A stretch of DNA of 64,000 nt, from NCBI RefSeq assembly GCF_011440395.1, contig NZ_JAAOIX010000004.1, positions 1 to 64,000 on the forward strand, written 5' to 3'. Positions 56,820 to 64,000 of this stretch are shown one piece after another; position 1 is the first letter of the stretch; every line of letters begins with the position of its first letter. The notes below the pieces were generated by a model. It had not been told where the DNA came from, searched no databases, and saw nothing but the letters and a program-made list of their open reading frames with translations. Position numbers and translations under genes: made by a program. The stretch comes from Pseudomaricurvus alcaniphilus (lineage in GTDB: Bacteria; Pseudomonadota; Gammaproteobacteria; Pseudomonadales; Cellvibrionaceae).

Positions 56820-58364
56820 ATGGCAGACACACCACACTCAAGCTCGGCCAAACCGGCCGGGAGCAAATGGGACGATAGCGAATTCCACCAATCCGGCCAG
56901 CGCCCCTGGTGGTTGCGACGCCGGCGCGAGCTGCTGGCGTTTTTATGCCTGCTGGCAGTAACCCTGGCAGTGGTCTTGTGGCTACCCAAATATGTTGCCC
57001 CGGTGCAGCTCGCCGTCGAACCCGGCGCGGCGGAGGGCACCACTGGCAGCAACCCCGCCGGCAGCCCCGGCAATGGGGCCCGCTCGGCCGGCCCTGTAGA
57101 AGCCCCCTGGCAACAGGCCCAACTGGCAAAAGCGCGACGACAGGCCCAGGAGGTACTCGCCAAGCTGCTCGATCGCCAGACCGCACTGGAAAAAATGCAC
57201 GTGCAACTGTGGGCCGACAGCGCCTACGCCGAGGCCCTGCAAACCGCAGCCAAGGGCGATGAGCTCTACAGCCAGCGGCAGTTTCCGCTCGCCCAAACCA
57301 GCTATACAACCGCGCTGCAACAACTCGAAGCCCTGGTGGCGAGCGCCGACGATCGCTTTCAACAGGCGTTGCAGGGCGGCCAACAGGCGCTGCAGGAACA
57401 GCAAGCCGAGACCGCCATCGAGCGCTTCACCCTCGCCACTAAAATCCGGCCGCAGGATGGCGCTGCCCAGGCCGGGTTGGATCGAGCGCTGGTGCTGGAA
57501 CAGGTGGTTGAACAACTCGACAATGCCGGCAACCAGCTGGTGCAGGGCGATACCGCCAGCGCCAGGCAGCTGGTAGAACAGGCACTGGCGCTCGACCCCC
57601 AGTCGGAGCCTGCCCGCGCCCTGCTCGCCGATATCGACCAGCGCATTACCGACGACCGCTTTGCCGCGGCCATGGGGTCCGGCTTCCAGCACATGCAAAA
57701 ACAACAGTTCAAGCAGGCCATTAGCCAGTTCAAGCAGGCCCTGCAAATAAAGCCCGCCGACAAGGACGCGCGCGAGGCGCTGGCGGCCGCCAATAACCAG
57801 AACCTGCAAGCGCAAATACAGGTAGCCCTGCAGCGCGCCAGTACACTGGAAGACCAGGAGCAGTGGCAGGCCGCACTGGAAACCTATCAGCAAGTGCAAG
57901 CTCTCGATAGCAGCCTGGTGGCAGCCCGGGTCGGAGTGCTCAGGACCCAGGCCCGGGCCGGGCTCGACCAGCGCCTGCAACAGCTCATCACCGAACCCCT
58001 GCGCCTCAATGATGACGGCGTCTACGCCCAGGCGCAGGCCCTCCTCGACGACGCCCGCCGAGTCAAACCCCAGGGCCAGCGCATCGTTGCACAAACCCGC
58101 CAATTGCAGCAGGCTATAGCCGAGTCCCAGATCCCGGTCGCCATCCACCTGCGGTCAGACAACCAGACCGAGGTAACCCTCTACCAGGTCGGCGCGCTGG
58201 GTAGCTTCAGCGAGCACAAGGTGCAACTGAAGCCCGGCCAATACACCGTGGTCGGCAGCCGCAAGGGCTACCGGGATGTACGCGAGGAATTTGTTGTACG
58301 GCCCGACCACCAGGCCCTGACCATCGTCATCCAGTGCACGGAGAAGATATCGCTTGACGGCTAA
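56820..58364 (+). CDS. Membrane-anchored TPR protein with PEGA-like end
   Basis: 514 residues from ATG 56820. One N-terminal membrane helix (LLAFLCLLAVTLAVVLWLP) is followed by a long periplasmic part with repeated TPR-like helices (QAISQFKQALQIKPADKDAR; AALETYQQVQALDSSLVAA). The last 75 residues (EHKVQLKPGQYTVVGSRKGY) resemble a PEGA domain. The next gene overlaps its stop by 11 bases. It may serve as a periplasmic scaffold. Confidence 0.82.
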   Translation: MADTPHSSSAKPAGSKWDDSEFHQSGQRPWWLRRRRELLAFLCLLAVTLAVVLWLPKYVAPVQLAVEPGAAEGTTGSNPAGSPGNGARSAGPVEAPWQQAQLAKARRQAQEVLAKLLDRQTALEKMHVQLWADSAYAEALQTAAKGDELYSQRQFPLAQTSYTTALQQLEALVASADDRFQQALQGGQQALQEQQAETAIERFTLATKIRPQDGAAQAGLDRALVLEQVVEQLDNAGNQLVQGDTASARQLVEQALALDPQSEPARALLADIDQRITDDRFAAAMGSGFQHMQKQQFKQAISQFKQALQIKPADKDAREALAAANNQNLQAQIQVALQRASTLEDQEQWQAALETYQQVQALDSSLVAARVGVLRTQARAGLDQRLQQLITEPLRLNDDGVYAQAQALLDDARRVKPQGQRIVAQTRQLQQAIAESQIPVAIHLRSDNQTEVTLYQVGALGSFSEHKVQLKPGQYTVVGSRKGYRDVREEFVVRPDHQALTIVIQCTEKISLDG

Positions 58365-60435
58365 AGAACCCGATACCCGCGCACAGCACCCAGAAACCAA
58401 CGATGAAGTCATCGAGTCAGTTGCCTTTCAGCCGGTGTCCGATCAGCTGCCCCACAGGCGCTGGCGACCGACACCGGTAATCGTCACCGCCGCCATTGCC
58501 CTGGCGCTAGCGGCGGCGGTGATGATCTACCTGTTTTCCGCCAAGTCACTGTATATTCGCACCAATGCCGAACAACCCAGCGTCACCATTGACGGCCTGC
58601 TTACCTTTGCCCTGGCGGATCATTTCCTGCTGCTGCGCGGCAGCCACGAACTGCAGGCCAGTGCCGACGGCTACTTCCCCACCACCACCACCATCGAGGT
58701 GACCGAGGCCACAACCCAGTACCTGGACATCACCCTGCAGCCCATGCCCGGGCACCTGACCGTCACCACCAACGCGCCCGCGCAGGTGTATATCGACGGC
58801 CAACTGATGGGCGTCAGTGGCGAGCGCCTGTCCCCCATCGAGCCCGGCCTGCATCAACTGCAACTGCTGGCCGAGCGCTACCAGCCCCTGCGCCAGGACA
58901 TCACCATCGAGGGGCTCGATCAACACCAGACACTGGATCTGCAACTGGCGCCCAACTGGGCTGACATCAGCGTCGCCAGCGAACCGGCCGGCGCCACTCT
59001 GTCAGTCGACGGCCAGGCTGTCGGTGAGACTCCCATCACCGCCCAGCTGTTAGCCGGCAAGCATACCTTGCAACTGCAGCTGCCCGGCCACAAAAGCTGG
59101 CAACACGTGCTGCGGGTCAGCGCCCAAACCGCTGAGACCCTGCCCGTAGTCACCCTGCAGAAGGCCGATGGCCTGATTACCCTCAACACCACCCCGAGCG
59201 GCGCCAATATCACGATCGACGGCCAGTTTTATGGCAGGACCCCACTGCAGGTCGAGCTGGCCCCGGAGCAGAAATACTCACTGACCCTGCTCAAAGAGGG
59301 CTACCAGCCGCTGCACGCCAGCCTCAGCCCCCAATCCGGCGCCGAACAGGCCCTCAGCTACTCGTTAAAACCCACCCTCGGCGACATCCAGATTAGCGCC
59401 ACGCCGGAGGATGCACTGCTTTACGTGGATGGTGTCCTGATGGGCCGTGCCAACCAGACAGTATCGCTGCCCACCCGCCAGCACCGGATTCGAATCAGCA
59501 AGAGCGGCTACGCCGACCACAGCGCGACCGTATTACCCCGGGGCGGTTTGCAACAAAAACTCTCCGTGCAACTGCTCACCGAGGAAGAGTACAAGTGGAA
59601 AAACATCCCCCCCCAGTTACTCACCGCCGCCCAGCAAAAATTGCTGCTGTTCAAGCCCAATGACCGCTTCAGCATGGGCGCTTCCCGCCGCGAGCAGGGG
59701 CGCAGAGCCAACGAAGCCCAGCACACAGTGGTTCTCAACAAGGCTTTCTACCTGGGTGAACGGTTGGTCAGTAACGGCGAGTACCGCCAGTTTGACCGCT
59801 TTCACTCCTCCGGCCACGTGCAAGGCAACAGCCTCAATGGCGACGACCAGCCCGCCGTCAACCTGAGCTGGCAGCAGGCCGCCCTGTACTGCAACTGGCT
59901 CTCGGAGCGGGATCAATTGCCACCTTTCTACCAGGTTGAAAACGGCGTGGTCACCGGCTTTGAACCTGCCGCCAAAGGTTATCGCCTGGCGACGGAGGCG
60001 GAGTGGGCCTGGGCGGCGCGGCGGCGCGACGGCGCAATGCTCAAATACGCCTGGGGCGATCAACTGCCGCCGGCCAAGGGTAGCGGAAATTTTGGCGACC
60101 GCAGCGCCGCCAAATTACTCGGCAACATCCTGTTCGATTACGATGACGGATACGCCGTCACCGCACCGTCCACCGCGTTTCCACCCAATCACAACCAGCT
60201 CTACGACATCAGCGGTAATGCCGCTGAATGGATAAACGATTATTACGGCATCAAAACCGGGCTGTCACAACAGGTGGAGGAAAACCCGATGGGCCCGGAA
60301 AAAGGCGACTACCACGTTATTCGCGGCTCCAGCTGGGCCCACGCCACTATGACCGATTTGCGCTTGTCGTATCGGGATTATGGCAGCGCGGCGCGCAACG
60401 ATGTCGGCTTTAGAATTGCACGTTACGTAGAATGA
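58354..60435 (+). CDS. Multi-PEGA protein with SUMF1/FGE-like domain
   Basis: 693 residues from a TTG overlapping the previous stop. A membrane helix at about 42-62 (PVIVTAAIALALAAAVMIYL) leads to four or five PEGA repeats of about 80 residues (GLHQLQLLAERYQPLRQDI; QHRIRISKSGYADHSATVL). From about 450 there is a formylglycine-generating-enzyme-like domain (DRFSMGASRREQ, YRLATEAEWAWAARR, YDISGNAAEWI, VIRGSSWAH). The catalytic cysteine pair of true FGE enzymes is missing, so it is probably a binding domain. PEGA domains are thought to bind cell-surface polymers. The next gene overlaps by ATGA. Confidence 0.88.
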   Translation: MTAKEPDTRAQHPETNDEVIESVAFQPVSDQLPHRRWRPTPVIVTAAIALALAAAVMIYLFSAKSLYIRTNAEQPSVTIDGLLTFALADHFLLLRGSHELQASADGYFPTTTTIEVTEATTQYLDITLQPMPGHLTVTTNAPAQVYIDGQLMGVSGERLSPIEPGLHQLQLLAERYQPLRQDITIEGLDQHQTLDLQLAPNWADISVASEPAGATLSVDGQAVGETPITAQLLAGKHTLQLQLPGHKSWQHVLRVSAQTAETLPVVTLQKADGLITLNTTPSGANITIDGQFYGRTPLQVELAPEQKYSLTLLKEGYQPLHASLSPQSGAEQALSYSLKPTLGDIQISATPEDALLYVDGVLMGRANQTVSLPTRQHRIRISKSGYADHSATVLPRGGLQQKLSVQLLTEEEYKWKNIPPQLLTAAQQKLLLFKPNDRFSMGASRREQGRRANEAQHTVVLNKAFYLGERLVSNGEYRQFDRFHSSGHVQGNSLNGDDQPAVNLSWQQAALYCNWLSERDQLPPFYQVENGVVTGFEPAAKGYRLATEAEWAWAARRRDGAMLKYAWGDQLPPAKGSGNFGDRSAAKLLGNILFDYDDGYAVTAPSTAFPPNHNQLYDISGNAAEWINDYYGIKTGLSQQVEENPMGPEKGDYHVIRGSSWAHATMTDLRLSYRDYGSAARNDVGFRIARYVE

Positions 60436-60812
60436 GGCTCTCGCTAATGCGCCAACCCAGCGTTTCGAACTCGAGCCGCGCCGACGGCACCGGGCACACA
60501 CTATGCGCTCGCGCGGCGCTGGCTACCCTGCTGCTGTCGCTGGCAATTGCCACCACACCGGTATTCGGCGAGGACGACAACTCCGCGCAAATTGGCGTAC
60601 AAATTAGCGAGAAAAAAACAGTGACCGGTGACGAGCCGCAGGCCGAGGCCGGCGCCGCCGGCACCGAACAGCAAGCCGCCGCTAGCCAGCAAGACGGCGA
60701 GCAGAACAAAAAGGTCGCCGCGAAAGAGCCTGCCGAGCCCTCCGCGGATCGGTTTGACCCCAGCGAAGAGATCTCCAAGGATCTGTCGGTCTCTTTTCCG
60801 GCCGACATATAA
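60432..60812 (+). CDS. Small exported acidic protein of the envelope operon
   Basis: 126 residues. A signal peptide (ALATLLLSLAIATTPVFG) is followed by a short mature chain rich in Ala, Glu, Gln and Lys with no recognisable fold. It ends DRFDPSEEISKDLSVSFPADI. Its start overlaps the stop of the PEGA-SUMF1 gene as ATGA. ATG 60447 is an alternative start. The function is unknown. Confidence 0.7.
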   Translation: MRLSLMRQPSVSNSSRADGTGHTLCARAALATLLLSLAIATTPVFGEDDNSAQIGVQISEKKTVTGDEPQAEAGAAGTEQQAAASQQDGEQNKKVAAKEPAEPSADRFDPSEEISKDLSVSFPADI

Positions 60813-60841
60813 CCTAACCATCAAGCACACAGGAAACCTGG

Positions 60842-61639
60842 ATGAAACGTAATGCCGGCTCGGAGTTCACCTATCAACTATTTGCCCTGTTGATCGCCAT
60901 CATCGTGGTGCACTCCCTTTACGTCGCCTGGATTCGCCCCAACGCTGACGCCATACTGCAATACCAGCTCGACCGCCAGGCCAGTGGCGAAGCCTACGTG
61001 GTGCAGCGCAGCGTTTACGTGGTGATGCGCGACCTGGAGCAGGAGGCCTGCTTTATCCTGATGTTCTGGGCCATGGCCATTATGGGTTACAAGGCCAGGC
61101 TGGCGCTCACGGAACGCAAGTTGCTGGCCATGCCGCTGCTGCGGGTGCGGGAGGGCACCAGCATTTTACCGGAAGATACCGAAGAATTTGCCCGCCCGGT
61201 GCAGGCTCTGCCGCAAGAGCAGCAGAGCCTGCTGATTCCCCGCGCTATGCTGGCGGCACTGCGGCGCTTTCACTCGACCCGCAATATCGCCGATGCCAGC
61301 AATGCGGTGAAGGAGATGTGTGAGTCCGAAGCCGACCGTCTCGACAGCGAGCTGTCCATGGTGCGCTATATCGCCTGGGCCATTCCTTCCATCGGCTTTA
61401 TTGGCACGGTGCGCGGTATCGGGGAGGCGCTGGGCCAGGCCCATAAAGCTGTCGAGGGTGATATTGCCGGCGTCACAGTCAGCCTAGGGGTAGCCTTTAA
61501 CTCCACCTTTATCGCCCTGGTGATCAGCATTGTGGTCATGTTCCTGAGTCATCAATTGCAATTGCTGCAAGAGCGCCAGGTGCTGGATTCGCACAGCTAC
61601 TGCGAAGACAAACTGTTACGCCACCTGCGCGCCGCCTGA
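60842..61639 (+). CDS. MotA/TolQ/ExbB-family proton channel protein
   Basis: 265 residues with a ribosome site CAGGAAAC before ATG. Membrane segments lie at about 10-30 and 62-82. The conserved channel pair is at about 175-245 (AIPSIGFIGTVRGIGEALGQ, then SLGVAFNSTFIALVISIVVM). In this family a pentamer conducts protons and drives a partner of the ExbD/MotB/TolR type. No such partner has been identified in the window; the vWA protein at 63079 is a candidate because it has an N-terminal helix in the same position. Confidence 0.92.
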   Translation: MKRNAGSEFTYQLFALLIAIIVVHSLYVAWIRPNADAILQYQLDRQASGEAYVVQRSVYVVMRDLEQEACFILMFWAMAIMGYKARLALTERKLLAMPLLRVREGTSILPEDTEEFARPVQALPQEQQSLLIPRAMLAALRRFHSTRNIADASNAVKEMCESEADRLDSELSMVRYIAWAIPSIGFIGTVRGIGEALGQAHKAVEGDIAGVTVSLGVAFNSTFIALVISIVVMFLSHQLQLLQERQVLDSHSYCEDKLLRHLRAA

Positions 61640-61651
61640 GGGAACTGATCT

Positions 61652-62923
61652 ATGAGCCTGGTACTGGACCTGAACGACCTCGGCATTCGCTGCTACGACG
61701 GCGGCAAGATGTTGCTCGAGAGCCCCGGCGTCGCCCTGGTCGACCGCGAGCGACTGCTGTTTGGCGAGCCGGCCCTGCAGGCCAGCCGTACCCAGCCGCT
61801 GAACACCTACACGCGCTTCTGGTCGCAGCTGGATGTCACCCCGTTTAACAGCGTCAACCGCCAGATTCGCCACCACGCCGACCTGGCCTACCAGCACCTG
61901 CAGCACATCGAGGCGCAACTGGGGCTCGACTTCAATGGCCGGGACGTTATCTTTGCCCTCTCCGGCCAGCTCGACAAACAGGCCCTGGGGCTGTTGCTGG
62001 GCATTGCCCAGCAGTGCGGCCTCAACACCACCGGCATCGTCGATACGGCGCTGGCTTCGCTGTTGCCCAACGCCAGCCAACCCCGTCTCAGCCATGTGGA
62101 GTGCCACCTGCACCACGCGGTCATCTCCGAACTGGTCATGGACGGGCAGCAACTGCGGCGCCAGCAGGTCGAAGTCTTGCCGCACATCGGCTGGCTCGAC
62201 TTGCAAGCGCACCTGCTGAAATACCTGACTAACAAATTTATCCAGCTGACCCGCTTCAACCCGCGCCACGACGCCCACATCGAGCAGAGCCTGTTTGACG
62301 CCATCCCCGAGTATTTGCAACAGGCAGAAACCCAGCGGGTGATTGAGTGCCGGCTCGATCACAGCAGCATCCAGGTGGACGCCCGCGAACTCTGTGCTGA
62401 AGTGGCCAACCGGCTGCAACCACTGACAACCCGGCTGCAGCAACTCAACGATCACAGTCAGCTCTACCTCGGCGATCGCCTGTCGCGGCTGGGCATGTTT
62501 TTGCCGCCGGAGCTGCAACAGCACCATCTCTCCGCCGCCGAAGTGGGACAAGCGTTTGAGTCCATCGCCCGCATTTTGCCGGTCCACCCCGACGGCATTC
62601 GGTTTACCAGCGCCCTGCCCTGCACCCCGCAGGCCGAGGCCCCGAAAACCGGCATTCCCGCCACCCATATCCTGTTCCGCTCCCGGGCTTACCCGCTGGC
62701 AGGCACCTTGTGGTTACAGGCCGATCGGGAGCAGCCACTGCAGACGGATGAGCAGAGTGCCGCACTGGCAATATTGCACAACAACCATATACGCCCGCTG
62801 CAAGATAACGGCTTGATGCTCAACGGCCTGACCCTGACCGCGGAGCAACCGTTGCACCAGGGCGATACTGTCAGTCTGTCGGCCCATGGCCCGGTGCTGG
62901 AATTGATTACCGTGGAGGGATAG
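61652..62923 (+). CDS. Actin/Hsp70-like protein
   Basis: 423 residues. The first 300 residues resemble the actin/Hsp70 ATPase fold: LVLDLNDLGIRCYDGG as phosphate-1 loop, SPGVALVDRERLLFGEPAL, and TTGIVDTALASLL. The canonical nucleotide-binding glycine motifs are weak, so ATPase activity is uncertain. The C-terminal 80 residues (NNHIRPLQDNGLMLNGLTLT, HQGDTVSLSAHGPVLELI) resemble an FHA-like beta-sandwich. It is cytoplasmic and is encoded 12 bases after the channel gene, suggesting it acts on the inner side of the complex. Confidence 0.65.
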   Translation: MSLVLDLNDLGIRCYDGGKMLLESPGVALVDRERLLFGEPALQASRTQPLNTYTRFWSQLDVTPFNSVNRQIRHHADLAYQHLQHIEAQLGLDFNGRDVIFALSGQLDKQALGLLLGIAQQCGLNTTGIVDTALASLLPNASQPRLSHVECHLHHAVISELVMDGQQLRRQQVEVLPHIGWLDLQAHLLKYLTNKFIQLTRFNPRHDAHIEQSLFDAIPEYLQQAETQRVIECRLDHSSIQVDARELCAEVANRLQPLTTRLQQLNDHSQLYLGDRLSRLGMFLPPELQQHHLSAAEVGQAFESIARILPVHPDGIRFTSALPCTPQAEAPKTGIPATHILFRSRAYPLAGTLWLQADREQPLQTDEQSAALAILHNNHIRPLQDNGLMLNGLTLTAEQPLHQGDTVSLSAHGPVLELITVEG

Positions 62924-63078
62924 GGTTTTGCCCGCCAGTTAATTGGGCGGCATAAAATTTTCGCAGGCCAGGCCAGCCCCGGCGGCGAACCGTAGCGGGT
63001 GCCACAGCGGGCATCCCAACAGCGCATGACGATAAATCATGCCCAAACAGTCAACAGGATTCAGGAAACACAACACTC

Positions 63079-64000
63079 GTGGCACGCAAGCGGCGCTTTA
63101 CCACCTTCAGCCTCTCCTTCCTCGACATCATGTCCTGTGGATTTGGCGCCGTCGCGCTGGTCTTTTTGATCATTAAACACGATGTCGACAACCAGACCCG
63201 GGTCGAGAATGAAAACCTGATGGCCGAGGTCAACCTGCTCGAGGAGGACATCCGTGAGGGCGAGGCCGGCCTGGTGCGAGCCCGCAATACACTCTCGGCG
63301 CTGGATCAACAACTGGCAGACGCCTTCGGCCTGGCCACCCGTATCAACCGCGATACCGAAGCCGCCCGCGCCCGCATCGAAGATCTGCTGGCTGACCAGC
63401 CGCAGGAAGCCATAACCTCCCTGCAACAGCGCCTGCGCGACCTGCAGGCGGAAAAAGAGGAACTGGAAAAGCAGCAGCGGGACCAGGGCAACGATGTGCG
63501 CCAGTTTGTCGGCGCCGGCAACCGCCAGTACCTCACCGGCATGAAGTTGGGGGGGCGCCGCATCCTGATCCTGCTGGATGCCTCCGCCAGCATGCTGGAC
63601 GAGCGCATCGTCAACATCATCCGGCGTCGCAATATGCCGGAAGAACAGCGCCGCAACGCCGCCAAATGGCAGCGCGCCATCGCCACTGTGGACTGGCTCA
63701 GCGCCCAGTTCCCACCCCTGAGCCAATACCAGATCTACACCTTTAACACCGACGTGAAGGCCGCCATCAGTGGCAGCGAAAACAACTGGCTGCGGGTCAG
63801 TGACGGGGCCGAGCTGGAGCAGGGCTTGCTCAACATTCGCCGCCTGACACCCGCCGGTGGCACCAGCCTGGAGCGGGTATTTCACGCGGTCAGCCTGATG
63901 TCGCCGCGACCGGACAATATCTACCTGATCACCGACGGCCTGCCGACCCAGGGTATGCAGCCCCCCAAGGGCAGCGTGGTCAGCAGCCCCGAGCGGGTCA
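63079..64000 (+). CDS. Membrane-anchored vWA-domain protein, partial (C-terminus beyond window)
   Basis: 307 codons from GTG 63079 to the window end, no stop. After a basic start (RKRRFTTFSLSFLDIMSCG) there is one membrane helix (FGAVALVFLIIK), then a coiled coil at about 50-140 (LQQRLRDLQAEKEELEKQQR). The von Willebrand A domain starts near 155 with the MIDAS motif ILLDASASML. It continues with TPAGGTSLERVF and IYLITDGLPTQG, so all metal-ion motifs are visible. The helix-plus-coil layout recalls ExbD/MotB-type partners of the channel gene upstream. It follows the Hsp70-like gene after a 155-base gap with no gene. Confidence 0.85.
   Translation, partial: MARKRRFTTFSLSFLDIMSCGFGAVALVFLIIKHDVDNQTRVENENLMAEVNLLEEDIREGEAGLVRARNTLSALDQQLADAFGLATRINRDTEAARARIEDLLADQPQEAITSLQQRLRDLQAEKEELEKQQRDQGNDVRQFVGAGNRQYLTGMKLGGRRILILLDASASMLDERIVNIIRRRNMPEEQRRNAAKWQRAIATVDWLSAQFPPLSQYQIYTFNTDVKAAISGSENNWLRVSDGAELEQGLLNIRRLTPAGGTSLERVFHAVSLMSPRPDNIYLITDGLPTQGMQPPKGSVVSSPERV

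Noticed and set aside
61616-62668. A 350-codon minus-strand frame
   Set aside because: It is antisense to the Hsp70-like gene, which fits the operon spacing.
63061-63885. A 274-codon minus-strand frame
   Set aside because: The plus strand here encodes a vWA domain with all MIDAS motifs and continues past the window end.
60842-64000. A Zorya-type phage defence system
   Set aside because: Zorya has a MotA-like ZorA with a ZorB of the MotB/OmpA type and helicase or nuclease genes; none of the latter is present here.

Overview
The window reads as chromosomal DNA of a free-living, probably marine gammaproteobacterium. GreB, PdxH, the NirBD/Nas genes and an Lrp regulator fit that class. A lipoprotein with long polyserine stretches recalls the Cellvibrio/Saccharophagus/Teredinibacter side of the class, but the genus is not determined. 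No rRNA, tRNA, insertion sequence, integrase or CRISPR array was seen. Coding density is high and most genes sit in tight operons.

Region 1 (1-14165, minus strand) is one operon. It encodes a GAF-containing HlyD-type adaptor, a fusion of an M50 metalloprotease to a HlyD adaptor, a second periplasmic adaptor, and a giant secreted protein that leaves the window at base 1. The giant protein has an LEPR-XLL motif, a DUF4347 domain, two copies of a roughly 726-residue module, and at least eleven 105-residue VCBS/cadherin-like repeats. No ABC ATPase is visible in the operon.

Region 2 (14480-24006) holds housekeeping and signalling genes: greB, a phytase-like esterase, an HD-GYP phosphodiesterase, an aromatic/aspartate aminotransferase divergent from an Lrp regulator, a shikimate kinase, a cold-shock protein and a thiolase. 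Two short tandem repeat arrays follow the cold-shock gene.

Region 3 (24480-33291, plus strand) is a six-gene heme-enzyme operon. It encodes a lipoprotein of the cyclooxygenase/alpha-dioxygenase type, two catalase-related proteins with complementary active-site losses, a DyP peroxidase and two uncharacterised proteins. The content suggests an oxylipin or lipid-peroxide pathway that I do not recognise as described. A candidate structured RNA (33452-33606) follows it.

Region 4 (33711-39336) carries a PhzF-like isomerase, a CaiB-type CoA-transferase overlapping a quinone oxidoreductase, pdxH, mobA and a diguanylate cyclase.

Region 5 (39358-51740) is a nitrate assimilation locus: a phosphatase-kinase fusion, a nitrate transporter, cobA-nirB-nirD, a nitrate reductase, moaA and moaB. 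Three sites match the sigma-54 consensus, one upstream of each of its three main transcription units, which implies NtrC-type nitrogen control. CobA supplies the siroheme precursor for NirB, and MoaA/MoaB/MobA supply the molybdenum cofactor for the reductase.

Region 6 (51867-64000, plus strand) starts with a DUF4126 membrane protein. It continues with a tight operon of envelope genes: a TPR/TonB-like protein, two lipoproteins, a TPR protein, a PEGA-SUMF1 protein, a small exported protein, a MotA/ExbB channel, an actin/Hsp70-like protein and a vWA protein cut by the window end. This looks like an undescribed envelope machine powered or gated by ion flow.
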